A stretch of 64,000 nucleotides of DNA from Methylomicrobium sp035916875 (GTDB lineage: Bacteria > Pseudomonadota > Gammaproteobacteria > Methylococcales > Methylomonadaceae), in NCBI RefSeq assembly GCF_035916875.1, contig NZ_JAXUHN010000090.1, forward strand, positions 89,423-153,422, given 5' to 3'. Shown here piece after piece: positions 44,470 through 52,068 of this stretch. The notes under the pieces are model-generated. The model worked only from the letters and a program-made list of their open reading frames with translations, did not search any database and was not told the origin of the DNA. Numbering within the stretch: the stretch's first letter is position 1; every line of letters begins with the position of its first letter. Made by a program: the position numbers and the translations under genes.

Positions 44470-44637
44470 AACCAGAAGCCCGCAGGGCGTCGTAAGGCGG
44501 TTCGGCGCTGCCGTGCATTGCCCAAGCTGACGTTATTGGCATCTTGGGTGTTTATAAACGTTTATGAGGATAATTCCGCTATCAATCCTCTATCAAAAGA
44601 CGTTCAATGATTTTAATAAAAATAAAGAGTACACTTC

Positions 44638-45492
44638 ATGAATGATATGACAGCTGATTTGAGCACTCCTATGACAGAAAATGATGTCTTTCATTTTGAC
44701 GAAAGTAGGCCCAGTTTTAACGACTTGGCTTTACAAAATGGGTTTACCTACTGGTACGCCTCCGACTTCATGTCGATGCTCGGTTACACATCGTTAGAAT
44801 CGTTTATGAAAGTCATCAACAAGGCGATCGGCACCTGCACCACGCTTGCCATTGATGTTATGGATAATTTTAAGCAAGAGCAGCGTTTGGTGAATGGGGC
44901 TGAGATCAGGGATTGTCGACTTTCTCGTTTTGCCTGCTATTTGGTCGCCATGAACGGCGATGTGAAAAAAGTCGAGGTGGCACGCGCCCAAGTGTATTTT
45001 GCCTCGCTGGCCGAAGCTTTCAAACGTTACGTTGATGAAGCCGAGGATGTCGAAAGAATCATGATTCGCGATGAGTTATCTATTCACGAGAAGTCACTTA
45101 GCTCCACAGCAAAAGGTGCCGGGGTAGATAACTACGGGTTCTTTCAAAATGCGGGTTACAGAGGGATGTACAACATGCATTTGGCCCAGCTTAAAAGTTT
45201 GAAAGGCATTCCAGATGGACGAACGCCTTTGGATTTTATGGGCAAAACAGAGTTGGCGGCTAATTTATTCAGAATTACTCAAACTGATTTAAAAATTCAG
45301 CAAGAAGGAATAGAAGGACAAAAGCCAGCTGAGGCAGCAGCGTTTACTGTAGGCAAAAAAGTTCGTGACACCATGTATGAGTTGACCGGGGTTAAGCCAG
45401 AAAATTTGCCGATACGGGACGACATTAAGAAAATTAAAGGTGATTTAAAATCGACTCATAAGGATTTTAAAAAACTGGATAAAAAACCTTAA
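44638..45492 (+). CDS. DinD-like/BRO-N domain protein
   Basis: The protein has 284 residues. The N-terminal Bro-N-like region (YWYASDFMSMLGYTSLESFMKVINKA) and the later blocks LSRFACYLVAMNGD, VDNYGFFQNAGYRGMYNM, LDFMGKTELAANLFRITQT and GKKVRDTMYELTG follow the DinD protein order. E. coli DinD is SOS-induced and inhibits RecA filament function. Here it is a cargo gene flanked by host-type repeats; the SOS link is not shown by sequence. Confidence 0.85.
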   Translation: MNDMTADLSTPMTENDVFHFDESRPSFNDLALQNGFTYWYASDFMSMLGYTSLESFMKVINKAIGTCTTLAIDVMDNFKQEQRLVNGAEIRDCRLSRFACYLVAMNGDVKKVEVARAQVYFASLAEAFKRYVDEAEDVERIMIRDELSIHEKSLSSTAKGAGVDNYGFFQNAGYRGMYNMHLAQLKSLKGIPDGRTPLDFMGKTELAANLFRITQTDLKIQQEGIEGQKPAEAAAFTVGKKVRDTMYELTGVKPENLPIRDDIKKIKGDLKSTHKDFKKLDKKP

Positions 45493-45529
45493 CCCATCGC
45501 ATCCCGCAAATGCGCCGCGATGATGTTCA

Positions 45530-45559
45530 GCCGGATGCGCTGCGCTTATCCGGCCTACG
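45530..45559. repeat. REP-like palindromic element
   Basis: Arms GCCGGAT and ATCCGGC enclose a GCGCTGCGCTT loop and are followed by CTACGA. This is very close to the enterobacterial REP/PU type. It lies between the DinD-like gene and the convergent 45578-45754 gene. Such repeats are typical of chromosomes, not phages. Confidence 0.7.
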
Positions 45560-45577
45560 AATAGGCAATTATCTTGT

Positions 45578-45754
45578 TCATCGGCAATTGCGTGCAACGA
45601 TTTCCTGGCGGCGCGTTGCTTCTTGGGATAATTGCAGGGCAATATCCATTTGATGGGTGTGATTCTGATAGCTCAGCCAGTTGAGCCAGGCCAATCCGCC
45701 AGAGATCAACGAGACGATTGAGATCACCAAGGCGATAAATATTTTTCCATCCAT
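45578..45754 (-). CDS. 58-residue single-span membrane protein
   Basis: An N-terminal transmembrane helix (FIALVISIVSLISGGLAWLNWL) precedes a polar helical tail. Its ATG lies four bases after the gpG-like gene stop, so the two form a small minus-strand operon. No family is recognised. Confidence 0.6.
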   Translation of the reverse strand: MDGKIFIALVISIVSLISGGLAWLNWLSYQNHTHQMDIALQLSQEATRRQEIVARNCR

Positions 45755-45758
45755 CGCT

Positions 45759-46289
45759 TTAACCTATCGCATCGTTTAAATGCGCCTGGATAATCGCCAA
45801 AATCGCATCCCTATCATCCTCCGAAACCCCCAAAAACGGCCGGGCCGGGATGTCTCCCCACGGGAGCGGGAATCCTTTTTGCGTGCCGGCGCTGCCCTGG
45901 AACGTCCCCAGTCCATATTTTCTGACCCTGGCGATTTGCGAATAGCGCCCAAACTCGCCCATCTTAGCCCCGAACTGCTGCACGGCCGCATATTCCATGC
46001 TGCTGCCGACCGCCAGCGTGTCGTCACCTAATAGCTGCGCATGGATCTGTTCACTTAGGCTGCCGTGATCGATCAGCGGATCGTTGCGGCCTTTACGCTC
46101 GATCGTAACCGGGCTATTATCCGCCCAGCGCTTGCCGTTCGGACCGGTCTTGGTTTCGAACCGGTGCAAGGTCGATTCGGCCAGGTGCTCGCCTATCTCG
46201 TTCAGCACGTCATCCGAATTGCCGGTCACGGCCAACAGGTTTTGCAATGCCGCGCGAATCGCGCTGTCATCAATTTCGATTTCAATCAT
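45759..46289 (-). CDS. Mu gpG-like virion morphogenesis protein
   Basis: The protein has 176 residues and carries the phage virion morphogenesis (Phage_tail_S) pattern: MIEIEIDDSAIRAALQNLL..., TKTGPNGKRWADN, DHGSLSEQIHAQLLGDDTLAVGSSMEYAAVQQFG, and IPARPFLGVSEDD. In Mu it follows gpF and precedes the protease on the same strand. Here it points away from the protease, on the minus strand. Confidence 0.9.
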   Translation of the reverse strand: MIEIEIDDSAIRAALQNLLAVTGNSDDVLNEIGEHLAESTLHRFETKTGPNGKRWADNSPVTIERKGRNDPLIDHGSLSEQIHAQLLGDDTLAVGSSMEYAAVQQFGAKMGEFGRYSQIARVRKYGLGTFQGSAGTQKGFPLPWGDIPARPFLGVSEDDRDAILAIIQAHLNDAIG

Positions 46290-46346
46290 TGACTCATCCG
46301 ATAAAATTATTCAGGCTATAAAGTACACCCTCCGCTAAAAAGCCCT

Positions 46347-46393
46347 ATTCCGAACTGCTTCGGATTATCCCGCTTCATTCATGCCGGTAAACT
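46347..46393 (+). promoter_or_regulatory. right late promoter element (copy 2 of a 47-bp element)
   Basis: ATTCCGAA (46347-46354), four bases, TTCGGATTATCCCGCTT (46359-46375), 12 bases, then TAAACT (46388-46393). The layout and most bases equal the left copy before the lysis operon. The -10-like hexamer ends seven bases before ATG 46401, so the transcript may be nearly leaderless. Confidence 0.7.
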
Positions 46394-46400
46394 GGCCGCC

Positions 46401-47399
46401 ATGAAATCAAAACCCGCTTCCATCGAAATTTTTAAACCTGGACGCCACGTCGCGATGAGCGGTGCTGCGTTCGATTTTTCCGAGTCCGACCTGGCTGCCA
46501 CCGTCGCCGCGTACGATCCAGCCAAGCACGAAGCGCCGTTGGTGGTTGGGCATCCGAAATCCGACGATCCGGCCTATGGCTGGACACGCTCGATCGCGCT
46601 GGCCGAAGGCAAACTGGTCGCCACGCCGCGCGATGTCGATCCGGCGTTCGCCGAACTGGTCAACAGCCGTCGTTTTTCAAAAATTTCCGCATCGTTTTAC
46701 CCGCCCGACAGCCCCGCAAATCCAGTACAGGGTGTGTATTACCTGCGCCATGTCGGATTTCTCGGCGCGCAACCGCCGGCCGTCAAGGGACTTAAAACCC
46801 CTTCGTTCGCCGATGCCGACAACGATTTTATTACGCTCGAATTTTCCGAGATCGAAACCACCCGCGAGGAATCCACCGCTATGACTCCCGAAGAAATCGC
46901 CGCCAAACAGGCGGAACTGGACCGGCGCGAAGCCGAGATTAAGGCGAAGGCCGACGCCAACGCGCAAAAAGACGCCGAGTTCGCCGAGCGCGAAAACCGA
47001 ATCAAGGCCGCCGAAGCCAAGGCCAAAACCGACGAAATCAACCAGTTTGTCGACGGCCTGGTGAAGGCGGGCAAGGTGCTGCCGAAAGATCAATCGAATT
47101 TGGTAGCGTTTATGTCAGCCGAAAATCCGGGCGATGCGATCGATTTCGCCGAAGACGGCCAGGTCGTCAAAAAGACCGGCGCGGAATGGCTGCGCGGCTT
47201 CCTGTCCGGCCTGCAGAAACAGGTCGAGTTCGGCGAAATCGACAAGCCTGGCACACAAACTGCCGCGACGGCCGACGATCAGGCGATCGCACGCCGAGCG
47301 CGAGAATACAAGGTCCGCATGGATAAGGCGGGGGAAAACATCAGTTTCGCCGAGGCCGTGGACGCGGTGCGGGCGAATAAAGACGGAGCGCAAGCATGA
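46401..47399 (+). CDS. Mu gpI-like prohead protease with scaffold region
   Basis: The protein has 332 residues. The protease part (1-~155) has IEIFKPGRHVAMSGAAFDFSESDLAATVAAYDP, LVVGHP with the likely catalytic His, and RRFSKISASFYPP with the likely Ser. The C-terminal part is a long charged coiled coil (EEIAAKQAELDRREAEIKAKADANAQKDAEFAERENRI) as in scaffolds. An internal ATG at 46881 preceded by GAGGA could give the separate scaffold (Mu Z-like). It opens the right late operon. Confidence 0.9.
   Translation: MKSKPASIEIFKPGRHVAMSGAAFDFSESDLAATVAAYDPAKHEAPLVVGHPKSDDPAYGWTRSIALAEGKLVATPRDVDPAFAELVNSRRFSKISASFYPPDSPANPVQGVYYLRHVGFLGAQPPAVKGLKTPSFADADNDFITLEFSEIETTREESTAMTPEEIAAKQAELDRREAEIKAKADANAQKDAEFAERENRIKAAEAKAKTDEINQFVDGLVKAGKVLPKDQSNLVAFMSAENPGDAIDFAEDGQVVKKTGAEWLRGFLSGLQKQVEFGEIDKPGTQTAATADDQAIARRAREYKVRMDKAGENISFAEAVDAVRANKDGAQA
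46881..47399 (+). CDS. possible nested scaffold protein (internal start of protease gene)
   Basis: The in-frame ATG 46881 has GAGGA 10 bases upstream and lies exactly before the coiled-coil scaffold part (172 residues). In Mu and lambda-type heads, scaffold is made from an internal start in the protease gene. It is likely but not proven here. Confidence 0.5.
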   Translation: MTPEEIAAKQAELDRREAEIKAKADANAQKDAEFAERENRIKAAEAKAKTDEINQFVDGLVKAGKVLPKDQSNLVAFMSAENPGDAIDFAEDGQVVKKTGAEWLRGFLSGLQKQVEFGEIDKPGTQTAATADDQAIARRAREYKVRMDKAGENISFAEAVDAVRANKDGAQA

Positions 47400-47773
47400 G
47401 AAACGAAGGCTTGATCAAAAATTTTACCGCCCAAGGCGCGATCTCGGCCTACCGCATCGCCAAGTTCGGCTCGGCCGACGGCACCGTGGTCGCGGCCGCC
47501 GCCGTCTCCGATCTGTTGCTTGGCGTCGCCACCCGTGTGCCGGCGGACGCCTCCGGCGACCGCGTGGACATCGTGCTGAACGGCATCGCCGAGGTCGAGT
47601 ATGGCGGCAACGTGACCCGCGGCGCCAAATTGACCGCCGACGCCAGCGGCAAGGCCGTGGCGGCGGCGCCGGCGGCCGGTACCAACAACCAAATCATCGG
47701 CATCGCCATGGTCTCCGGCGTGTCCGGCGACATCGGCTCTGTGCTGATCATTCCATCCGTATTGCAAGGCTAA
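47396..47773 (+). CDS. capsid cement/decoration protein (DUF2190-like)
   Basis: The protein has 125 residues, small beta-rich and Gly/Ala-rich (YRIAKFGSADGTVVAAAAVSDLLLGVATR; IVLNGIAEVEYGGNVTRGAKLTAD). The pattern and the place between protease and major capsid fit DUF2190-type cement proteins. ATG overlaps the protease stop by 4 bp. Confidence 0.85.
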   Translation: MRNEGLIKNFTAQGAISAYRIAKFGSADGTVVAAAAVSDLLLGVATRVPADASGDRVDIVLNGIAEVEYGGNVTRGAKLTADASGKAVAAAPAAGTNNQIIGIAMVSGVSGDIGSVLIIPSVLQG

Positions 47774-47776
47774 GCC

Positions 47777-48745
47777 ATGACCACTACCGCACCATTCACC
47801 ATTCAGCCGCGCCTGACCCAAATCGCGATGGCGGTCAAGCCGGAAGGCATGATCGCCGATCTGGTTTGCCCGCGCATCCCGGTCGAAAGCGAGAAATTCA
47901 TTTATTCAAAATTGATTTCGTCCGATCTGTTTTCGATTCCGGAAACCGAAATCGGCCGTAAATCGCTTGCGAACGAAGTCGAGTTCGGCGCGACTGATAT
48001 TACCGATTCGATCCTCGATTATGCCTTGGACGATTTCGTCCCGTACCGCGACACGCAAACCGCACAAGCTGCCGGTGCGAATATCGATCCTCAGTCGGTG
48101 GCGACCGAGGGCGTGGCGCTGCTGCTCGATTTGTCCCGCGAAAAGCGCGTTTCCGATCTGTATTTCACGCTCAATAACTTCGATTCCACGCTGCGCACGA
48201 CATTGTCGGGCACTTCGCAATGGAGCGATTACACCAACTCCGATCCGTACACGGCGATCATGGCCATGTTCGATTTGATGCTGGTGCGGCCGAACATTGG
48301 TATTTTTGGCCGGGCCACCTGGATCAAGTTGCGCAGCCATCCGAAAATCATCGCCGCCGTGCTCAACGCCAGCGGTGGCCAAGGCGGCCTGACCGCGACC
48401 GGTGTCGCCAGTAAACAGGCGGTAGCCGATCTGCTGGAACTGGATGCGATCTATGTCGGCGAGAGTTTTTACAACGCCGCCAAAAAAGGTCAAACCGCCA
48501 GCTATGCGCGGCTGTGGGGCAAGCATGCCTCGTTCCTGCGCATCGACCGCAACGTGCGCACCGTGCGCGGCATGGCCATGCCGACGTTCGCCTTTACCGC
48601 GCAGTGGCAAAACCGGTTTGCCGGCACCATCCAGGACCCGAAGCGCGGCATCCGCGGCGGCACCACGGTGCGCGTCGGCGAGCAGGTGAAAGAGCTGATC
48701 TCGTATACCGAGGCCGGTTGCCACTTCCACGACGCTGTCGCTTAA
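47777..48745 (+). CDS. major capsid protein
   Basis: The protein has 322 residues, HK97-like length and place, following the cement protein. Segments LVCPRIPVESEKFIYSKL, FGATDITDSILDYALDDFVPYRDT and YTEAGCHFHDAVA match capsid proteins of Mu-related phages. It is expected to form the shell around DNA. Confidence 0.9.
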   Translation: MTTTAPFTIQPRLTQIAMAVKPEGMIADLVCPRIPVESEKFIYSKLISSDLFSIPETEIGRKSLANEVEFGATDITDSILDYALDDFVPYRDTQTAQAAGANIDPQSVATEGVALLLDLSREKRVSDLYFTLNNFDSTLRTTLSGTSQWSDYTNSDPYTAIMAMFDLMLVRPNIGIFGRATWIKLRSHPKIIAAVLNASGGQGGLTATGVASKQAVADLLELDAIYVGESFYNAAKKGQTASYARLWGKHASFLRIDRNVRTVRGMAMPTFAFTAQWQNRFAGTIQDPKRGIRGGTTVRVGEQVKELISYTEAGCHFHDAVA

Positions 48746-48754
48746 GGGGGCGTA

Positions 48755-48955
48755 ATGGCAGCCACGATCTACATCGTAAAAGACACAGTCGATATCGACG
48801 GCAAACGCTATGCGGCCGGCGATAAGCCCAAGCTCGAATTGCGGCCGGAACAAGAAGGTCGGCTGGTTGAGCTGGGCGTGATCGAATTGCCGCCGAAAAC
48901 AAAAACCGAGCCGAAGGATAACGGCGACGGCGGCGCCAAAACCGGCGACAAGTAA
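48755..48955 (+). CDS. small phage protein after capsid
   Basis: The protein has 66 residues (IYIVKDTVDIDGKRYAAGDKPKLELRPEQEGRLVELGVIELP, then a Lys/Asp/Gly-rich tail). The start follows AAGGGGG. It looks like a short head-completion or decoration protein; the family is unsure. Confidence 0.65.
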   Translation: MAATIYIVKDTVDIDGKRYAAGDKPKLELRPEQEGRLVELGVIELPPKTKTEPKDNGDGGAKTGDK

Positions 48956-48958
48956 CCG

Positions 48959-49381
48959 ATGAGCTACTGCACACGGGATGATTTGATCACCGCATTCGGC
49001 GAGACGGAATTGATCCAGCTAACCGATCGCAATAATGCAGGCGTGATCGACACATCGGTATTGTCGGTCGCACTGGCCAAGGCCGATGCCGACATCAATC
49101 GGCGTCTGCGTGCCAAAGGCTGGCCGCTGCCGTTGGTATCGGTCAGTGAAGATCTAAATAATCTCGCCAAGGATTTGTCCCGGTTTCATCTGCACGACAA
49201 CGTGATTCCGGAAGTGGTGCAGAAAGCGTACGACCGCGCGATAAAAGCGCTGGACGATTACGCGAAGGGATTGTTGCAGCTCGACATCGGCCTGCCGGAC
49301 ACATCACCAGCCTCCGCGGGGGATGTGGACTTTACTGAGCGCGAGCGGATTTTTAGCGAAAATTCGCTGGCTGGGTTTTAG
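48959..49381 (+). CDS. Mu gp36-like head-tail connector (DUF1320)
   Basis: The protein has 140 residues. MSYCTRDDLITAFGETELIQLTDRNNAGVIDTSVLSVALAKADADINRRLRAKGWPLP is a clear DUF1320 (gp36) start. It joins head and tail. Confidence 0.92.
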   Translation: MSYCTRDDLITAFGETELIQLTDRNNAGVIDTSVLSVALAKADADINRRLRAKGWPLPLVSVSEDLNNLAKDLSRFHLHDNVIPEVVQKAYDRAIKALDDYAKGLLQLDIGLPDTSPASAGDVDFTERERIFSENSLAGF

Positions 49382-49384
49382 CCG

Positions 49385-49807
49385 ATGCCGACCCTGCGCG
49401 CCCTGGTCGAGTCCCGGATCAAAGATGAGGTGGCCGATTTTCGCGAAGTGGGCGGAGCGGCCGGTCTCGGCAACATTCTGGCCGGCCGCATCGCCGCATC
49501 CGGGTGCTATGTGTACCAGGAAGGCTCGGACGCCGCCGCCAACAAAATGGTCAACATCGTTTCGCAACGCGAAACGGTCCAGCTGGCGGTGGTGATTACG
49601 GTTAAAAACGTGCAGGACGCCCGCGGCGGCGATGCCGACGATGTCAGCCAGTCGCTGCGCGACAGCGTCCGCGCCGCGTTGCTCGGCTGGGAGCCTGAGG
49701 GCTACGAAATGATAGAGAAAGTCGGACACAAACTGATTTCGTTCGCCAACGGCTATCTCATCACCAAAGACGTGTACCGCACTGCGCATCAACTTCGATC
49801 AATTTAA
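49385..49807 (+). CDS. Mu gp37-like tail terminator/connector (DUF1834)
   Basis: The protein has 140 residues (MPTLRALVESRIKDEVADFREVGGAAGLGNIL, ...VVITVKNVQDARGGDADDVSQSLRDSVRAALLGW). The pattern and order after gp36 match gp37/DUF1834. It probably caps the tail tube. Confidence 0.88.
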   Translation: MPTLRALVESRIKDEVADFREVGGAAGLGNILAGRIAASGCYVYQEGSDAAANKMVNIVSQRETVQLAVVITVKNVQDARGGDADDVSQSLRDSVRAALLGWEPEGYEMIEKVGHKLISFANGYLITKDVYRTAHQLRSI

Positions 49808-49817
49808 GGCAACACAC

Positions 49818-49973
49818 ATGCAAGATCAATACAACGGCCAGGCTGGCACATTCATCGTCGATCCAGAAAAAGGCGAGCGCGTGCCGATCGAACAATGGCG
49901 GGCCGAACAGGAAGAAAAAGCGGCGGCGGCAAAGCCGAAAACTCAAAAAAACGAACAGCCGGAGGCTAAATAA
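49818..49973 (+). CDS. Mu gp38-like small protein
   Basis: The protein has 51 residues (MQDQYNGQAGTFIVDPEKGERVPI, then a Glu/Lys/Ala-rich tail). Its stop overlaps the tail tube ATG (TAATG). Size and place correspond to the Mu gp38 position. Confidence 0.65.
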   Translation: MQDQYNGQAGTFIVDPEKGERVPIEQWRAEQEEKAAAAKPKTQKNEQPEAK

Positions 49974-51151
49974 TGGCATTAGCACAGCGTAAGCGAGTCA
50001 TCCTCGCGAAACTCGAAACCACCTACGGCAGCGATATTACGCCAGCCGCCGCCGACGCGATTCTGTGCCGCAACCTGGATATTAGCCCGCTTGAGGGAAG
50101 TCAGGTTGAGCGAGATTTTATTCGCCCATATTTCGGATCATCAGGCGCCATTCGTGTCGAAAATTATGTATCCATGACTTTTGAAACCGAGCTGGCTGGA
50201 TCCGGAGCCGCCGGTACAGCGCCAGAATGGGGCACGTTGATGAAGGCGTGCAATTTTTCCGAAACCATTACCGCCGCCGCAATTACCGGCACCGCGCAGG
50301 CGCCAGGTACTGCGACATCGATCAAGCTGGCGGCCGGCGCCTCGGCTGTCGATGATTTCTATACCGGCATGTCTGTGTCGATCACCTCGGGAACCGGCAG
50401 CGGCCAGGCAGGCGAAATCATCGGCTATAACGGCACGACCAAGATCGCCACGATAGCAAAGCCGTGGACAACCCCGCCGGATGCGACCAGCCAATACAGC
50501 ATTGGCGCCAACGTCGTATATCTGCCGAATAGCAACTTTGGCACGGCCGTCGCCAGCACATCGGCGACGATCTACTTCAACGTTGACGGCGTGCGTCATA
50601 TCATGCTGGGAGCGCGCGGGTCGTGTGCGTTCGAAATGTCGGCGAAACAATTGCCGGTTATCAAGTGGTCATTTACCGGCCTGCTCGGCACCATCGCCGA
50701 CGCCGCGCTTCCGGCCGCCGACTTTACCGGCTGGCAAGCGCCGATAACGGTTTCGACCGCAAACACCACCGACTTGAATTTGCTCGGCTACAACGGGGCT
50801 GTGTTACAAACGCTGAATTTCGACATGGCCAACCAGGTCGCCTACCGGCAATTAGTAGGTGCCGAATCTGTACTGATCACCGACCGCAAACCAACCGGCA
50901 ATCTGTCGATCGAGGCCGTCAGCGTGGCGACAAAAGACTGGTGGACATCGGTAAAAAATGCGATGACCGGCGTTTTCGCGGTGAAGCATGGCCAGACCGC
51001 CGGCAATATCATCGGCGTGACCGCGCCGAAAGTGCAGATGATGAGCCCGAAATATTCGGACAGCGACGGCGTGACGATGCTCGATGCGCAGCTGGCGTTC
51101 ATCCCGTCGAGTGCCAGCGGCAACGACGAAATCCGGATTTGCTGCAAGTAA
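49973..51151 (+). CDS. tail tube protein
   Basis: The protein has 392 residues (MALAQRKRVILAKLETTYGSDITPAAADAILCRNLDISPLEGSQVERDFIRPYFGSSG). It resembles tail tube proteins of B3/D3112-type transposable siphoviruses, with an Ig-like or insertion region in the middle. No sheath gene precedes it, so the tail is likely long and non-contractile. Confidence 0.8.
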   Translation: MALAQRKRVILAKLETTYGSDITPAAADAILCRNLDISPLEGSQVERDFIRPYFGSSGAIRVENYVSMTFETELAGSGAAGTAPEWGTLMKACNFSETITAAAITGTAQAPGTATSIKLAAGASAVDDFYTGMSVSITSGTGSGQAGEIIGYNGTTKIATIAKPWTTPPDATSQYSIGANVVYLPNSNFGTAVASTSATIYFNVDGVRHIMLGARGSCAFEMSAKQLPVIKWSFTGLLGTIADAALPAADFTGWQAPITVSTANTTDLNLLGYNGAVLQTLNFDMANQVAYRQLVGAESVLITDRKPTGNLSIEAVSVATKDWWTSVKNAMTGVFAVKHGQTAGNIIGVTAPKVQMMSPKYSDSDGVTMLDAQLAFIPSSASGNDEIRICCK

Positions 51152-51167
51152 CTATCAATAAAACTGC

Positions 51168-51199
51168 GTTTGCTCCCGACATCGATGTCGGGAGCAAAC
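51168..51199. repeat. 32-bp perfect palindrome between tube and chaperone genes
   Basis: GTTTGCTCCCGACATC is followed directly by its complement, a perfect 16-bp-arm palindrome with no loop. It lies 17 bp after the tube stop and ~48 bp before the chaperone start. As RNA it would fold into a stable stem that may terminate some transcripts or protect the abundant tube mRNA. Confidence 0.75.
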
Positions 51200-51246
51200 A
51201 GAAGCAATACGCCGCGACGAACGGCATCTCATGAGAAAAGAACATT

Positions 51247-51747
51247 ATGTTTAAGCTCGATACATCCGGGACCTATAAGTGGCCCGTAGAATTTATTACG
51301 ATCGATCAGGATGGCAATACCGCCGATCAGGAGTTTACGGGAATCTTCAAGCGGCTGCCGCGCGAAGAAGTGATCAAAATGAGCCGGCCCGTCGACGATA
51401 ACGGCTCATCTGTAACTGTTGATAACCTGAAAAAATTACGCGATCTGGCCGCGAAAGAGCAAAAAGAGGACGTGATCGACGAAATCGACGACCTCATTGA
51501 CAGGTTAACGGCCATAAAACCCGCGGAAGAGGTTCTGGATTCCGACGTGGAAACCATAACGAAGTATTTAGTCGGCTGGGAGGGCGTCGATATTAACGGC
51601 GATACGTCATTCAGTCCGGAGAATCTCAGGTTGTTGCTCAACGGTGTGCCTCATATCTTTTTAAAAATCACCCAGGCGTTTTACCAATCTGCCATGGGGG
51701 AACATAAAAGAAAAAACTCAAAGAAGCCGCGGAGCACTGGGCGATAG
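51247..51747 (+). CDS. tail assembly chaperone, short form (gpG type)
   Basis: The protein has 166 residues (FKLDTSGTYKWPVEFITIDQDGN...; later LLLNGVPHIFLKITQAFYQSAMGEHKRKNSK). It is placed between tube and tape measure, as lambda G. Near its end is the slippery heptamer A-AAA-AAC at 51711-51717 in the right phase for -1 slippage, giving the longer product. Confidence 0.88.
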   Translation: MFKLDTSGTYKWPVEFITIDQDGNTADQEFTGIFKRLPREEVIKMSRPVDDNGSSVTVDNLKKLRDLAAKEQKEDVIDEIDDLIDRLTAIKPAEEVLDSDVETITKYLVGWEGVDINGDTSFSPENLRLLLNGVPHIFLKITQAFYQSAMGEHKRKNSKKPRSTGR

Positions 51748-52064
51748 GCGGCAAGGATGACGGCAAGGTGCTGGCCGAGGATGCCGAGGTTCTCGGCATC
51801 CAGTTGCCGAAAGAAGACGCGGAAGACGAGGAAGACCCGGAATTTCCGGTCGATCCAGATAACTGGGACGCTGTTGAGGCATTTTGCCGTTGCGCAACCC
51901 AGTGGCATTACGGGCCAATGGGCGGAGTTTTAGGGATGAATTATCCGGGCGTTAAATGTGTATTGGAGTTAACGCAGAAGAAAGCCAAACGTGGCGAGCT
52001 TTTCACGGCGATTCAGGTTATGGAGCGCGCGGCGATGGCGGTAATGAACAGGAAATCTAACTGA
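51247..52064 (+). CDS. tail assembly chaperone, -1 frameshift product (gpGT type)
   Basis: Slippage at A-AAA-AAC (51711-51717) joins residues 1-157 to the -1 frame, which continues KLKEAAEHWAIGGKDDGKVLAEDAEVLGIQLPKE...TQWHYGPMGGVLGMNYPGV and ends at 52064 (about 272 residues). The second frame has no good start of its own. The T-like part carries a DUF1799-like pattern. This follows the conserved frameshift of phage tail chaperone genes. Confidence 0.85.
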
Positions 52065-52068
52065 GAGT

